From positions 6,324,001 to 6,388,000 of the forward strand of contig NZ_CP108095.1 in assembly GCF_036194065.1 (NCBI RefSeq): 64,000 nt of DNA, written 5' to 3'. How positions within the stretch are numbered: position 1 is the first letter of the stretch; each line of letters opens with the position of its first letter. The stretch is from Streptomyces sp. NBC_00239. Lineage in GTDB: Bacteria > Actinomycetota > Actinomycetes > Streptomycetales > Streptomycetaceae. Shown one piece after another: positions 23,060 to 32,823 of this stretch. Both the position numbers and the translations under genes were made by a program. Under the pieces are notes generated by a model, which was not told the DNA's origin, did not search any database, and worked only from the letters and a program-made list of their open reading frames with translations.

Positions 23060-26000
23060 ATGGCCTCGTTGCCGAACCCGTCCGCAGACACCCAGACCCG
23101 GGCCGACGCCCTTCGCCAGGCGCTCGCCACGCGCGTGGTGGTGGCCGACGGAGCCATGGGAACCATGCTCCAGGCCCAGGACCCCACTCTTGAGGACTTC
23201 CAGGACCTCGAAGGCTGCAACGAGGTCCTCAACGTCACGCGCCCCGACATCGTCCGCTCCGTGCACGAGGCCTACTTCGCCGTCGGCGTCGACTGCGTCG
23301 AAACCAACACGTTCGGCGCAAACCTCTCCGCCCTCGCCGAGTACGACATCCCCGAGCGCAACCACGAACTCTCCGAGGCCGGCGCCCGCATCGCCCGCGA
23401 AGTCGCCGACGAGTACACCGCCGCCACCGGACAGCAGCGCTGGGTCCTCGGCTCCATGGGCCCCGGCACCAAGCTGCCCACCCTCGGCCACATCACGTAC
23501 CAGGCGATCCGCAACGCCTACCAGGTCAACGCCGAAGGCCTCATCGCAGGCGGCGCCGACGCCCTCCTCGTCGAGACCACCCAGGACCTCCTCCAGACGA
23601 AGTCCTCCATCATCGGCGCCCGACGCGCCATGACGGCCCTCGGCGTCAGCGTCCCGCTGATCTGTTCCGTCACCGTCGAGACCACCGGCACCATGCTCCT
23701 CGGCTCCGAGATCGGCGCCGCGCTGACCTCGCTGGAGCCCCTCGGCATCGACATGATCGGCTTGAACTGCGCCACCGGGCCCGCCGAGATGAGCGAGCAC
23801 CTGCGCTACCTCGCGCGCAACTCCCGCATCCCGCTCTCCTGCATGCCCAACGCCGGCCTGCCCGTGCTCACCAAGGACGGCGCCCACTACCCGCTGTCCG
23901 CCCCCGAGCTCGCCGACGCCCAGGAGAACTTCGTCCGCGAGTACGGCCTCTCCCTCGTCGGCGGCTGCTGCGGCACCACCCCCGAGCACCTGCGCCAGGT
24001 CGTCGAGCGGGTCCGCGACCTGACCCCCGGCCGCCCCGAGCCCCGCCCCGAGCCCGGCGCCTCCTCGCTCTACCAGACCGTCCCGTTCCGCCAGGACACC
24101 GCGTACATGGCGATCGGCGAGCGCACCAACGCCAACGGATCCAAGAAGTTCCGCGAGGCCATGCTCGAAGCCCGCTGGGACGACTGCGTCGAGATGGCCC
24201 GCGACCAGATCCGCGAGGGCGCCCACATGCTCGACCTCTGCGTCGACTACGTGGGCCGCGACGGCGTCGCCGACATGGAAGAGCTCGCCGGCCGCTTCGC
24301 CACCGCCTCCACCCTGCCCATCGTCCTCGACTCCACCGAGGTCGACGTGCTGCGCGCCGGCCTGGAGAAGCTCGGCGGCCGCGCCGTCATCAACTCCGTC
24401 AACTACGAGGACGGCGACGGCCCCCAGTCCCGCTTCGCCCAGGTCACCCGCCTGGCCCAGGAGCACGGCGCCGCGCTGATCGCCCTCACCATCGACGAGG
24501 ACGGCCAGGCCCGCACCGTCGAGCACAAGGTCGCCATCGCCCAGCGGCTCATCGCCGACCTCACGGGCAACTGGGGCATCCACGAGTCCGACATCCTCAT
24601 CGACACCCTCACCTTCACCATCTGCACCGGCCAGGAGGAGTCCCGCGGCGACGGCATCGCCACCATCGAGGCCATCCGCGAACTCAAGCGGCGCCACCCG
24701 GACGTCCAGACCACCCTCGGCCTGTCCAACATCTCCTTCGGCCTCAACCCGGCCGCCCGCATCCTGCTCAACTCCGTCTTCCTCGACGAATGCGTCAAGG
24801 CCGGCCTCGACTCCGCGATCGTCCACGCGAGCAAGATCCTCCCGATCGCCCGCTTCAACGACGAGGAGGTCGGCACCGCCCTCGACCTCATCTACGACCG
24901 CCGTGCCGAGGGCTACGACCCGCTGCAGAAGCTGATGGCGCTCTTCGAGGGCGTCAACACCAAGTCCCTCAAGGCCGGCAAGGCCGAGGAACTCCTCGCC
25001 CTGCCCCTGGACGAGCGCCTCCAGCGCCGCATCGTCGACGGCGAGAAGAACGGCCTCGAAGCCGACCTCGACGAGGCGCTCCAGACCCGCCCCGCCCTCG
25101 ACATCGTCAACGACACCCTCCTGGAGGGCATGAAGGTCGTCGGCGAGCTCTTCGGCTCCGGCCAGATGCAGCTCCCCTTCGTCCTGCAGTCCGCCGAGGT
25201 CATGAAGACCGCCGTGGCCCACCTCGAACCGCACATGGAGAAGTCCGACGCCGAGGGCAAGGGCACCATCGTGCTGGCCACCGTCCGCGGCGACGTCCAC
25301 GACATCGGCAAGAACCTCGTCGACATCATCCTCTCCAACAACGGCTACAACGTCGTCAACCTCGGCATCAAGCAGCCCGTCTCCGCGATCCTCGAAGCAG
25401 CCGAAGAGCACCGGGCCGACGTCATCGGCATGTCCGGCCTCCTCGTCAAGTCGACCGTGATCATGAAGGAGAACCTGCAGGAGCTCAACCAGCGCAAGAT
25501 GGCGGCCGATTACCCCGTCATCCTCGGCGGCGCCGCCCTCACCCGGGCCTACGTCGAGCAGGACCTCCACGAGATCTACGAGGGCGAAGTCCGCTACGCC
25601 CGCGACGCCTTCGAGGGCCTGCGCCTCATGGACGCCCTCATCGCCGTCAAGCGCGGCGTCCCCGGCGCCGCCCTCCCCGAGCTCAAGCAGCGCCGCGTCG
25701 CCAAGCGGGACGTGCCCGTCCTCCAGGTCGACGAGCCCGAGCCGGGCGGCCGTTCCGACGTCTCCACCGACAACCCGGTGCCCACCCCGCCGTTCTGGGG
25801 CACCCGCGTCATCAAGGGCATCGGCCTCAAGGAGTACGCCTCCTGGCTGGACGAGGGCGCCCTCTTCAAGGGCCAGTGGGGCCTCAAGCAGGCCCGCGCG
25901 GGCGGCCCCACGTACGAGGAGCTCGTCGAGAGCGAGGGCCGTCCGCGGCTGCGCGGCCTCCTCGACCGGCTGCACACCGACAACCTCCTCGAAGCCGCCG

Positions 26001-26569
26001 TGGTCTACGGCTACTTCCCCTGCGTCTCCAAGGGCGACGACCTGATCCTGCTCCACGAGGACGGCTCCGAGCGCACCCGCTTCACCTTCCCCCGCCAGCG
26101 CCGCGGCCGCCGCCTGTGCCTCGCCGACTTCTTCCGCCCGGAAGAGTCCGGCGAGACCGACGTGGTCGGCCTCCAGGTGGTCACCGTCGGCTCCAGGATC
26201 GGCGAGGCCACCGCCAAGCTGTTCGCGTCCGACTCCTACCGCGAGTACCTCGAACTGCACGGCCTGTCCGTCCAGCTCGCCGAGGCCCTCGCCGAGTACT
26301 GGCACGCCCGGGTCCGCGCCGAACTCGGCTTCGGCGGCGAGGACCCCGCCGCCGTCGAGGACATGTTCGACCTCAAGTACCGGGGCGCCCGCTTCTCCCT
26401 CGGTTACGGCGCGTGCCCCGACCTGGAGGACCGCGCGAAGATCGCCGACCTGCTCCAGCCCGAGCGGATCGGCGTCCACCTCTCCGAGGAATTCCAGCTC
26501 CACCCCGAGCAGTCCACCGACGCCATCGTCATCCACCACCCCGAAGCGAAGTATTTCAACGCGCGCTGA
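23060..26569 (+). CDS. metH: Cobalamin-dependent methionine synthase
   Basis: 1169 residues, full length. Transfers methyl from methyltetrahydrofolate via methylcobalamin to homocysteine. Domains in order: homocysteine domain with zinc cysteines in MIGLNCATGP and VGGCCGTTPEH; folate domain from about residue 345 (AIGERTNANGSKKF; VLDSTEVDVL; TICTGQEESRGDG); helical cap; cobalamin domain with the B12-ligand motif GDVHDIGKNLV near residue 747 and MSGLLVKST; and the activation domain, including HARVRAELGFGG and RFSLGYGACPDLEDR. Start ATG 23060 follows AGGGAG. No frameshift. Confidence 0.98.
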   Translation: MASLPNPSADTQTRADALRQALATRVVVADGAMGTMLQAQDPTLEDFQDLEGCNEVLNVTRPDIVRSVHEAYFAVGVDCVETNTFGANLSALAEYDIPERNHELSEAGARIAREVADEYTAATGQQRWVLGSMGPGTKLPTLGHITYQAIRNAYQVNAEGLIAGGADALLVETTQDLLQTKSSIIGARRAMTALGVSVPLICSVTVETTGTMLLGSEIGAALTSLEPLGIDMIGLNCATGPAEMSEHLRYLARNSRIPLSCMPNAGLPVLTKDGAHYPLSAPELADAQENFVREYGLSLVGGCCGTTPEHLRQVVERVRDLTPGRPEPRPEPGASSLYQTVPFRQDTAYMAIGERTNANGSKKFREAMLEARWDDCVEMARDQIREGAHMLDLCVDYVGRDGVADMEELAGRFATASTLPIVLDSTEVDVLRAGLEKLGGRAVINSVNYEDGDGPQSRFAQVTRLAQEHGAALIALTIDEDGQARTVEHKVAIAQRLIADLTGNWGIHESDILIDTLTFTICTGQEESRGDGIATIEAIRELKRRHPDVQTTLGLSNISFGLNPAARILLNSVFLDECVKAGLDSAIVHASKILPIARFNDEEVGTALDLIYDRRAEGYDPLQKLMALFEGVNTKSLKAGKAEELLALPLDERLQRRIVDGEKNGLEADLDEALQTRPALDIVNDTLLEGMKVVGELFGSGQMQLPFVLQSAEVMKTAVAHLEPHMEKSDAEGKGTIVLATVRGDVHDIGKNLVDIILSNNGYNVVNLGIKQPVSAILEAAEEHRADVIGMSGLLVKSTVIMKENLQELNQRKMAADYPVILGGAALTRAYVEQDLHEIYEGEVRYARDAFEGLRLMDALIAVKRGVPGAALPELKQRRVAKRDVPVLQVDEPEPGGRSDVSTDNPVPTPPFWGTRVIKGIGLKEYASWLDEGALFKGQWGLKQARAGGPTYEELVESEGRPRLRGLLDRLHTDNLLEAAVVYGYFPCVSKGDDLILLHEDGSERTRFTFPRQRRGRRLCLADFFRPEESGETDVVGLQVVTVGSRIGEATAKLFASDSYREYLELHGLSVQLAEALAEYWHARVRAELGFGGEDPAAVEDMFDLKYRGARFSLGYGACPDLEDRAKIADLLQPERIGVHLSEEFQLHPEQSTDAIVIHHPEAKYFNAR

Positions 26570-26601
26570 CCCACAGCGACGTACACTGGACGGTCCTACA
26601 C

Positions 26602-26657
26602 AGGCCGGTCGCCTGACTCCCGGGGCATGCCTCCGCGGGAGAAAGGCGGCCGGCCTT
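26602..26657 (+). terminator. Nested hairpin after metH / leader of the HAD gene
   Basis: AGGCCGGTCGCC pairs with GGCGGCCGGCCT, enclosing CTCCCG/CGGGAG. TACACT at 26582-26587 just before it is a possible -10 for the next gene, so the hairpin may lie in that gene's leader as well as ending metH. Confidence 0.55.
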
Positions 26658-26683
26658 CTCGTCCCCTGCCAGAGGTGTGCCGC

Positions 26684-27385
26684 ATGACCAGCACGGTTCC
26701 CGCATCCGTCCTCCGGACGGCCGACGGCTCGGCCCTCCAGGCCGTGCTGCTCGACATGGACGGCACGCTCGTCGACACCGAGGGCTTCTGGTGGGACGCC
26801 GAAGTCGCCGTGTTCGGCGAACTCGGCCACCGCCTCGACGCCTCCTGGAAGCACGTCGTCGTCGGCGGCCCCATGAGCCGCAGCGGCCGCTACCTGATCG
26901 AGGCCACCGGCGCCGACATCACCCTCGCCGAGCTCTCCGTCCTGCTGAACGAGCGCTTCGAGGCCCGCATCGCCGACCACGTGCCCCTGATGCCCGGAGC
27001 CGAACGCCTGCTGGCCGAACTCGCCCGGCACAACGTGCCCACGGCACTCGTCTCCGCCTCCCACCGGCGCGTCATCGACCGCATCCTGCAGTCGCTCGGC
27101 CCCGACCGCTTCGCCCTGAGCGTCGCCGGCGACGAGGTGCCCCGCACCAAGCCGCACCCCGACCCGTACCTGCGGGCCGCCCGCGACCTGGGCGCGCACC
27201 CCTCGCGCTGCGCCGTCATCGAGGACACCGCCACCGGCGTCGCCTCCGCCGAGGCCGCCGGCTGCCGGGTCGTCGCCGTACCCTCCGTCGGCTCCATCGC
27301 CCCCGCGCCCGGGCGCACCGTGGTCGCCTCGCTGGAGGACGTCGACCTGTCGTTCCTGCGGTCCCTGATCACCGGAATGAACTGA
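26684..27385 (+). CDS. HAD-family hydrolase (beta-phosphoglucomutase-like)
   Basis: 233 residues. Haloacid-dehalogenase fold phosphatase or phosphomutase. Motif I is VLLDMDGTLVDTEG (nucleophile Asp), motif II is TALVSASHRR, the lysine motif is RTKPHPDPYLRAA, and motif III is CAVIEDTATGVASAEAAGC. The helical cap between motifs I and II fits the beta-phosphoglucomutase/CbbY type. It always seems to follow metH in Streptomyces in my recollection, but no link to methionine metabolism is evident. ATG 26684 follows AGAGG. Confidence 0.92.
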   Translation: MTSTVPASVLRTADGSALQAVLLDMDGTLVDTEGFWWDAEVAVFGELGHRLDASWKHVVVGGPMSRSGRYLIEATGADITLAELSVLLNERFEARIADHVPLMPGAERLLAELARHNVPTALVSASHRRVIDRILQSLGPDRFALSVAGDEVPRTKPHPDPYLRAARDLGAHPSRCAVIEDTATGVASAEAAGCRVVAVPSVGSIAPAPGRTVVASLEDVDLSFLRSLITGMN

Positions 27386-27831
27386 TCCGTTACGGCCCGT
27401 ACGAGCCGGCCGGCCCGCCGCGGGAGCGGGGGCCGGATTTCCATCACCGTAGGTTTGTGACCCAGGGTGACCTTTGTCACCCGGGAACACCCCTCGCGTC
27501 CCCTTTGCGCGCCCGCGGGCCTTCCCATGTGTCCGGATTGATCATCTCCTGACCGAAAGCGCCCCCGCAGGACCGTGCGCAGGCAGTGCGCACCCATCAC
27601 CGTGCGATTACGCCCCAAGTCCGGCCAGTTCCAGCCATCGCACCCGGGCCCACTAATGTCAACGCTGGCACTGCGCCGCATCCGTGGACCGGCGTACACA
27701 CCCCTGTACGCAGCCCGCCCGGAACCGATCGTCAACTGACCCGGCCCGATCGTTCCGCCCCGAACGGGCGGCCGCCGCGCACTGCCCTGAAACCGCTGTG
27801 AAGAAGTGCCGGTTGAGGGAGAACTCCGAGC
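27386..27831. other. Long intergenic region before the binding-protein pair
   Basis: No gene recognised in these 446 bases. A perfect small hairpin GGGTGAC-cttt-GTCACCC lies at 27465-27482. TAATGT near 27654-27659 is a possible -10, giving a leader of about 165 bases. The last 60 bases are GC-rich without clear structure; the ribosome binding site is GGGAG ahead of ATG 27832. Confidence 0.5.
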
Positions 27832-29436
27832 ATGAACCGCAAGACCCTGGCGCTGACGGCTGCCGCCGCACTGCTCACCCCCGCGCTCGCCGCCTGCGGC
27901 AGCGCCACCGGCGGGGGAGCGGGCGGCGGAGCGATCGTCGTCGGCACCACCGACCGGTTCGAGGCCGCGGACTACGCACCCGCCCCCTTCGACCCCGCCT
28001 ACGCGTACGACGCCGGAGCCTGGAACGTGCTCCGCCAGACCGTCCAGACGCTGATGCACATCCCCCGCGGCGGCGGCGAACCCGTCCCCGAGGCCGCTTC
28101 CGACTGCCGCTTCACCGACCAGGGCGCCGAGAGCTACCGCTGCACGCTCCGCCCCGGCCTGAAGTTCTCCAACGGGGACCCGCTGACCGCCGAGGACGTC
28201 AAGTTCTCCGTCGACCGCGTCCTCGCGATCAACGACGACAACGGCCCGGTCGGCCTCCTCTCCACCCTCGACACCGTCGAGACCAAGGGCGACGACACCG
28301 TCGTCTTCCACCTCAAGGCCCCCGACGCCACCTTCCCGTACAAGCTGTCCACCCCCGCCGCGGGCATCGTGAACAGCAAGACGTACGACGCCAAGAAGCT
28401 GCGCGCCGGGTTCGCCGTGGACGGCTCCGGCCCGTACACGATGAAGCCCGAGGTCCAGGACAACCGGCTGGTCCGTGCCGTCTTCACGAAGAACGACAGC
28501 TACCAGGGCGACCTCAAGGTCAAGAACGACAAGGTCGAGCTGCGTTCCTTCGCCGACTCCGCCGCCATGGGCGAGGCCCTGGAGGACGGCGACATCCACA
28601 TGATGTCCCGCAGCCTCTCGCCCGACCAGGTCGAGAAGCTGTCGACCACGCCCCCCAAGGGCGTCAAGCTCGTCCCGATGCCGGGCCTCGAGATCCGCTA
28701 CCTCGGCTTCAACACCGAGGCGCCCTCCGTCAAGGAGAAGGCCGTCCGGCAGGCCCTCGCGGCCGCCGTCGACCGCAACGGCCTCATCGCCAAGGCGTAC
28801 GGCACGTCCGCCGAGCCGCTCTACTCCCTGGTGCCCACCAGCGTCGGCGGCCACGTCAACTCGTTCTTCAACAAGTACGGCGAGGCCGACACCGCCGCCG
28901 CGGCCCGCCTGCTGCGCGGAGCCGACGTCGCCACCCCCGTCAAGCTCACCCTGAACTACACGACGGACCACTACGGCGACGGCACCGCCGCCGAGTTCGA
29001 GGCCCTCAAGGCCCAGCTCAACGCCACCAAGCTGTTCGACGTGACGGTCAAGGGCACCGAGTGGGCGCAGTTCCGCCCCGCCCAGAAGAAGGGCGAGTAC
29101 GCGGTCTACGGCCTCGGCTGGTTCCCCGACTTCCCCGACGCGGACAACTTCCTCGCACCGTTCCTGGAGCAGGGCAACTTCCTCAACACGCCGTACGCCA
29201 ACAGCACGGTACGGAACAAGCTGATCCCCGAATCCCGGCGCGCGGGCGACCGCACCCTCGCCGGCCAGAGCTTCGGGCGGATCCAGGACATCGTCGCCGA
29301 GGACGTGCCGGTCCTGCCGCTGTGGCAGGCCAAGCAGTACGTCGCCGCACGCGACGGCATCACCGGTGTGGAGTGGTCGGTCAACTCCATCTCCGACCTT
29401 CAGCTGTGGGAGCTCGGCCGCGGAGTCAGCGGCTGA
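27832..29436 (+). CDS. Peptide-type ABC transporter substrate-binding lipoprotein
   Basis: 534 residues, family 5 (DppA/OppA) solute-binding protein. Lipobox ALAACGS near residue 21: the Cys is lipidated and anchors the protein outside the membrane. Core features: YRCTLRPGLKFSNGDPLTAEDVKFSVDR, a motif diagnostic of the family; GLEIRYLGFNTEAPSVKEKAVRQALAAAVDR; and VYGLGWFPDFPDADNFLAPF near the end. No permease or ATPase gene is next to it. Its neighbour at 29518 is a paralogue in the same orientation, 81 bases on. The ligand is unknown; oligopeptide is the default guess. Confidence 0.93.
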   Translation: MNRKTLALTAAAALLTPALAACGSATGGGAGGGAIVVGTTDRFEAADYAPAPFDPAYAYDAGAWNVLRQTVQTLMHIPRGGGEPVPEAASDCRFTDQGAESYRCTLRPGLKFSNGDPLTAEDVKFSVDRVLAINDDNGPVGLLSTLDTVETKGDDTVVFHLKAPDATFPYKLSTPAAGIVNSKTYDAKKLRAGFAVDGSGPYTMKPEVQDNRLVRAVFTKNDSYQGDLKVKNDKVELRSFADSAAMGEALEDGDIHMMSRSLSPDQVEKLSTTPPKGVKLVPMPGLEIRYLGFNTEAPSVKEKAVRQALAAAVDRNGLIAKAYGTSAEPLYSLVPTSVGGHVNSFFNKYGEADTAAAARLLRGADVATPVKLTLNYTTDHYGDGTAAEFEALKAQLNATKLFDVTVKGTEWAQFRPAQKKGEYAVYGLGWFPDFPDADNFLAPFLEQGNFLNTPYANSTVRNKLIPESRRAGDRTLAGQSFGRIQDIVAEDVPVLPLWQAKQYVAARDGITGVEWSVNSISDLQLWELGRGVSG

Positions 29437-29517
29437 TTCCGGGCAGCAACCGGCAGCAAACCGGCAGCGGGAGTCGCGGGCCGGCGGACAAACAGTCAAG
29501 ACAGTGAGGCACGTTCC

Positions 29518-31098
29518 GTGAACAGACGTAACCAGTGGTTGGCGGCCCCGCTCGGCGCGGTCACCGCGGCAGCCCTGCTCAGCGGTTGCGGTTCCGAGCA
29601 AGCGGCATCCACCGGCTCCGGCGGCTCGGTGGTCATGGGGATGTCCGACAAGGTGCAGGCGACGGACCCGGCATCGGGTTACGACGCCGGCTCCTGGCTC
29701 CTGTTCAACAACGTGTTCCAGACCCTGCTCAGCTTCCCGAAGGGGAGCACCTCCCCGGAGCCCGACGCCGCCCAGGAGTGCGCGTTCGAGGACAGCGCGA
29801 GCAAGGTCTACCGCTGCACGCTCAAGTCCGGGCTGAAGTTCAGCAACGGCAACGGCCTCACCTCGAAGGACGTCAAGTTCTCCTTCGAGCGCACGCTGAA
29901 GATCAACGACGAGAACGGCCCCGCGGTCCTGCTCTCCTCCATCGAGAGCATCGAGACCCCCGACGACACGAAGATCGTCTTCCGTCTCAAGACTTCCGAC
30001 GCGACCTTCCCCAGCAAGATCGCGGCGGGCGCCGGCTCGATCGTCGACCACCGCGAGTACCCCGCCGACAAGCTCCGCACCGACGGCAAGGCCGTCGGAT
30101 CCGGCGTCTACACCCTCGACTCGTTCAGCGACAGCAGCGCCGAATTCGGCGTGAACGAGACCTACAAGGGCGACGCCAAGGCGAAGAACTCCGGCCTCAC
30201 CATGAAGTTCTTCCCCAACGACCAGGCCGCCCTCAAGAGCGCCCTGGAAAAGGGCGACATCGACTTCGCCTTCCGCGGCCTCGCCGCCCAGGACATCGCC
30301 GACCTCGGCAGCGGCGCCGGCACGGACAAGATCGACGTCGTCCAGGGCAACGGAGCCGAGGTCCAGTACCTCGTCTTCAACACCGAGGACCCGGTCGCCG
30401 GCCAGAGCGCCGTCCGCAAGGCCATCGCCTACCTCGTCGACCGCGAGGCGCTCGTCCGCGACATCTACAACGGCACCGCCACCCCGCTCTACTCGATGAT
30501 CCCGGCCGGAGTCGGCGCCCACACCACGGCCTTCTTCGACCGCTACGGCGGCGCCCCCCAGCCCGACAAGGCCAAGCAGGCCCTGCGCAAGGCCGGGCTC
30601 ACCGACAAGGTCAAGCTGACCCTGTGGTCCACGCCCTCCCGCTTCGGATCCGCCACCGACCGCGAGCTGGAGGCCATCGCCAAGCAGCTCAACGCCAGCG
30701 GCCTCTTCCAGGCCGAGGTCGAGTCCGTCCCCTACGAGCAGTACGAGAAGGGCGTCGCCGCCGGCAAGTACGGGGTGTACGTCAAGGGCTGGATCCCCGA
30801 CTACCCGGACCCGGACAGCTTCACCCAGCCGTTCTTCGGCAAGGGCAACGTCCTGAACAACCGGTACGAGAACGCCGACATCACCGGGAAGATCCTCCCG
30901 AAGACCGCGGCCGCCTCGGACCGCTCGCTCGCGACCGCCGACTACACCCGGCTGCAGAACATCGTCGCCGACGAGATCCCCGTCCTGCCCCTGTGGCAGA
31001 GCAAGCAGTACGCCGTCGCCCGCGAGAACGTCACCGGACTCCAGTGGTCCCTCGACGCCTCGACCGTCTTCCGCTTCTGGGAGATCAGCAAGGGCTGA
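29518..31098 (+). CDS. Second peptide-type substrate-binding lipoprotein (paralogue)
   Basis: 526 residues, GTG start. Lipobox LLSGCGS near residue 24. Same architecture as the preceding protein: YRCTLKSGLKFSNGNGLTSKDVKFSFER, AEVQYLVFNTEDPVAGQSAVRKAIAYLVDRE and YVKGWIPDYPDPDSFTQPFF. The clear but moderate similarity indicates an old tandem duplication. Again there is no transporter partner. It ends in a perfect hairpin terminator, so the two lipoproteins form a closed two-gene unit. Nothing in the sequence shows whether they share a permease encoded elsewhere. Confidence 0.93.
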   Translation: MNRRNQWLAAPLGAVTAAALLSGCGSEQAASTGSGGSVVMGMSDKVQATDPASGYDAGSWLLFNNVFQTLLSFPKGSTSPEPDAAQECAFEDSASKVYRCTLKSGLKFSNGNGLTSKDVKFSFERTLKINDENGPAVLLSSIESIETPDDTKIVFRLKTSDATFPSKIAAGAGSIVDHREYPADKLRTDGKAVGSGVYTLDSFSDSSAEFGVNETYKGDAKAKNSGLTMKFFPNDQAALKSALEKGDIDFAFRGLAAQDIADLGSGAGTDKIDVVQGNGAEVQYLVFNTEDPVAGQSAVRKAIAYLVDREALVRDIYNGTATPLYSMIPAGVGAHTTAFFDRYGGAPQPDKAKQALRKAGLTDKVKLTLWSTPSRFGSATDRELEAIAKQLNASGLFQAEVESVPYEQYEKGVAAGKYGVYVKGWIPDYPDPDSFTQPFFGKGNVLNNRYENADITGKILPKTAAASDRSLATADYTRLQNIVADEIPVLPLWQSKQYAVARENVTGLQWSLDASTVFRFWEISKG

Positions 31099-31106
31099 CG
31101 CCCCCC

Positions 31107-31132
31107 GCCCCGGCGCCCACCGGCGCCGGGGC
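31107..31132 (+). terminator. Terminator after the binding-protein pair
   Basis: GCCCCGGCGCC and GGCGCCGGGGC form a perfect 11-bp stem with a 4-base loop, eight bases after the stop. Confidence 0.85.
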
Positions 31133-31208
31133 CACCGGGCACCCCGACACCGCGGCCCCCGCGTGACGGGAGCCACCCGGGACCGCCGGGGACCACCCCG
31201 CACGCCCC

Positions 31209-31880
31209 CTACTGCGCGCCGGGCCGCACCAGGCCGCTCTCGTACGCGTACACCGCCGCCTGCACCCGGTCCCGCAGCCCCAGCTTCGTCAGCACATGCC
31301 CCACGTGCGTCTTCACCGTGGTCTCGCTCACGAACAGGTCCGCCGCGATCTCCGCGTTCGACAGCCCGCGCGCCACCAGCTTCAACACCTCGACCTCGCG
31401 CTCCGTCAGCGTCCCGAGCGTGTCCGGAACCTGCTCCTCGCCCGACGGCAGATGCCCCGCGTACTTGTCGAGCAGCCGCCGCGTGATGCTCGGCGCGAGC
31501 ATCGCCTCGCCACCCGCCACCACCCGGATGGCCTGCACCAGCTCGACCGCCGGCGCGTCCTTCAGCAGGAACCCGCTGGCCCCCGCCCGCAGCGCCTCCA
31601 CGACGTACTCGTCAAGATCGAACGTCGTCAGCACCAGCACCTTCGCCGGACCGTTCCGCTCCGGACCGGTGATCTGCCGGGTGGCCTCCACCCCGTCCAT
31701 CCGCGGCATCCGGATGTCCATCAGCACCACGTCCGGCTGCAGCGCCCGCACCTGGTCCAGCGCCTGCAAGCCGTCCCCGGCCTCACCCACCACCGCAAGA
31801 TCCTGCTCCGCCTCCAGGATCATCCGGAAACCGGTGCGCAGCAGCGGCTGGTCGTCGACCAGGAGGACACGGATAGCCAC
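31209..31880 (-). CDS. Orphan NarL/LuxR-type response regulator
   Basis: 223 residues. Receiver domain VAIRVLLVDDQPLLRTGFRMIL with DD acid pair, phospho-Asp in DVVLMDIRMPRMDG, Thr in VLVLTTFDLDE and Lys in GFLLKDAP. Output domain TLTEREVEVLKLVARGLSNAEIAADLFVSETTVKTHVGHVL is a LuxR helix-turn-helix. Start GTG 31880 is chosen because GAGG lies seven bases upstream; a longer frame is possible but has no ribosome site. No sensor kinase gene is adjacent, so the partner is unknown. Confidence 0.94.
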   Translation of the reverse strand: MAIRVLLVDDQPLLRTGFRMILEAEQDLAVVGEAGDGLQALDQVRALQPDVVLMDIRMPRMDGVEATRQITGPERNGPAKVLVLTTFDLDEYVVEALRAGASGFLLKDAPAVELVQAIRVVAGGEAMLAPSITRRLLDKYAGHLPSGEEQVPDTLGTLTEREVEVLKLVARGLSNAEIAADLFVSETTVKTHVGHVLTKLGLRDRVQAAVYAYESGLVRPGAQ

Positions 31881-31943
31881 GGAAAACCTCACATCGTCGG
31901 GCGGATCACGCCAGTTCGGCCCCATTCTGCCCTGAGCCGACGA

Positions 31944-32816
31944 TCACGACTCGGTCGGGAGCCCGCCCTCGCCACGCCGCACGACCTCCAACGGATACAC
32001 CGGGGGAGTACCGCCGAATTCCGGACACACCGACCGGTGGTCGCACCAGCCGCACAGCTTCGTCGGCCGCGGCCGCCACTCCCCGGTCTCCGTCGCCTCA
32101 CGGATCGCCTCCCACAACGCGAGGAGCTTGCGCTCCACCCGCTCCAGATCCGCCTCCACCGGGTCGTACGTCAACACGTCACCACTGCCCAGGTACACCA
32201 GCTGCAGCCGCCGCGGCAGCACGCCCTTCAGCCGCCGCACCACCAGCGCGTAGAACTTCATCTGGAACAGCGCGCCCTCCGCGTACTCCGGACGCGGCGC
32301 CTTCCCCGTCTTGTAGTCGACGATCCGCACCTCGCCCGTCGGCGCCACGTCCACCCGGTCGATGATCCCGCGCAGCCGCAGCCCCGACTCCAGCTCCGTC
32401 TCCACGAAGAACTCCCGCTCCACCGGCTCCAGCCGGGTCGGGTCCTCCAGCGTGAACCAGCGCTCCACCAGGCCCTCGGCCTCCGTCAGCCAGCGCGCCA
32501 GCCCGGCCCCGTCACCGTCCTCCGCGAACAGCTCACCGAGCTCCGGCTTCGCCGCCAGCAGCCGGTCCCACTGCCCCGGAATCAGCGCCTTCGCCCGCGG
32601 CGCCGTCCGCTCCGGAGCCGGATGGTCGAAGAGCCGCTCCAACACCGCGTGCACCAGCGTCCCCCGCGTCGCCGCCGCACTCGGCTTCTCCGGCAGCTTG
32701 TCGATCACCCGGAACCGGTACAGCAACGGGCACTGCATGAAGTCGTTCGCCCGCGACGGGGACAGCGAAGAGGGCGCCACGGCATCGCCGCCACCGGAAC
32801 CGGGGATCGTCGTCAT
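31944..32816 (-). CDS. RecB-family PD-(D/E)XK nuclease
   Basis: 290 residues. It opens with SLSPSRANDFMQCPLLYRFRVIDKLPE, then GTLVHAVLERLFDHP as in AddB/Cas4/RecB nuclease domains. The active site is GIIDRVDVAPTGEVRIVDYKTGK (Asp, Asp-x-Lys). KLCGWCDHRSVCPEF near the end, with CQ/MQCP at the start, places four cysteines to hold a 4Fe-4S cluster (Cys near residue 29, then CxxCx5C). It is a stand-alone exonuclease domain, likely acting in DNA end processing. The promoter matches the PafBC/DNA-damage pattern exactly, with the start codon seven bases after the -10. Confidence 0.92.
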   Translation of the reverse strand: MTTIPGSGGGDAVAPSSLSPSRANDFMQCPLLYRFRVIDKLPEKPSAAATRGTLVHAVLERLFDHPAPERTAPRAKALIPGQWDRLLAAKPELGELFAEDGDGAGLARWLTEAEGLVERWFTLEDPTRLEPVEREFFVETELESGLRLRGIIDRVDVAPTGEVRIVDYKTGKAPRPEYAEGALFQMKFYALVVRRLKGVLPRRLQLVYLGSGDVLTYDPVEADLERVERKLLALWEAIREATETGEWRPRPTKLCGWCDHRSVCPEFGGTPPVYPLEVVRRGEGGLPTES

Positions 32817-32823
32817 GACGAAG

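Noticed and set aside
22967..27490. A 1507-codon open frame on the minus strand opposite metH
   Set aside because: It is the antisense shadow of metH and its neighbours, caused by high GC; the protein is low-complexity Val/Asp/Gly/Leu without motifs, while metH has every expected domain.
27386..27831. A small gene or RNA in the long gap before the binding proteins
   Set aside because: Short frames there have atypical composition and no ribosome sites; only one small hairpin stands out.
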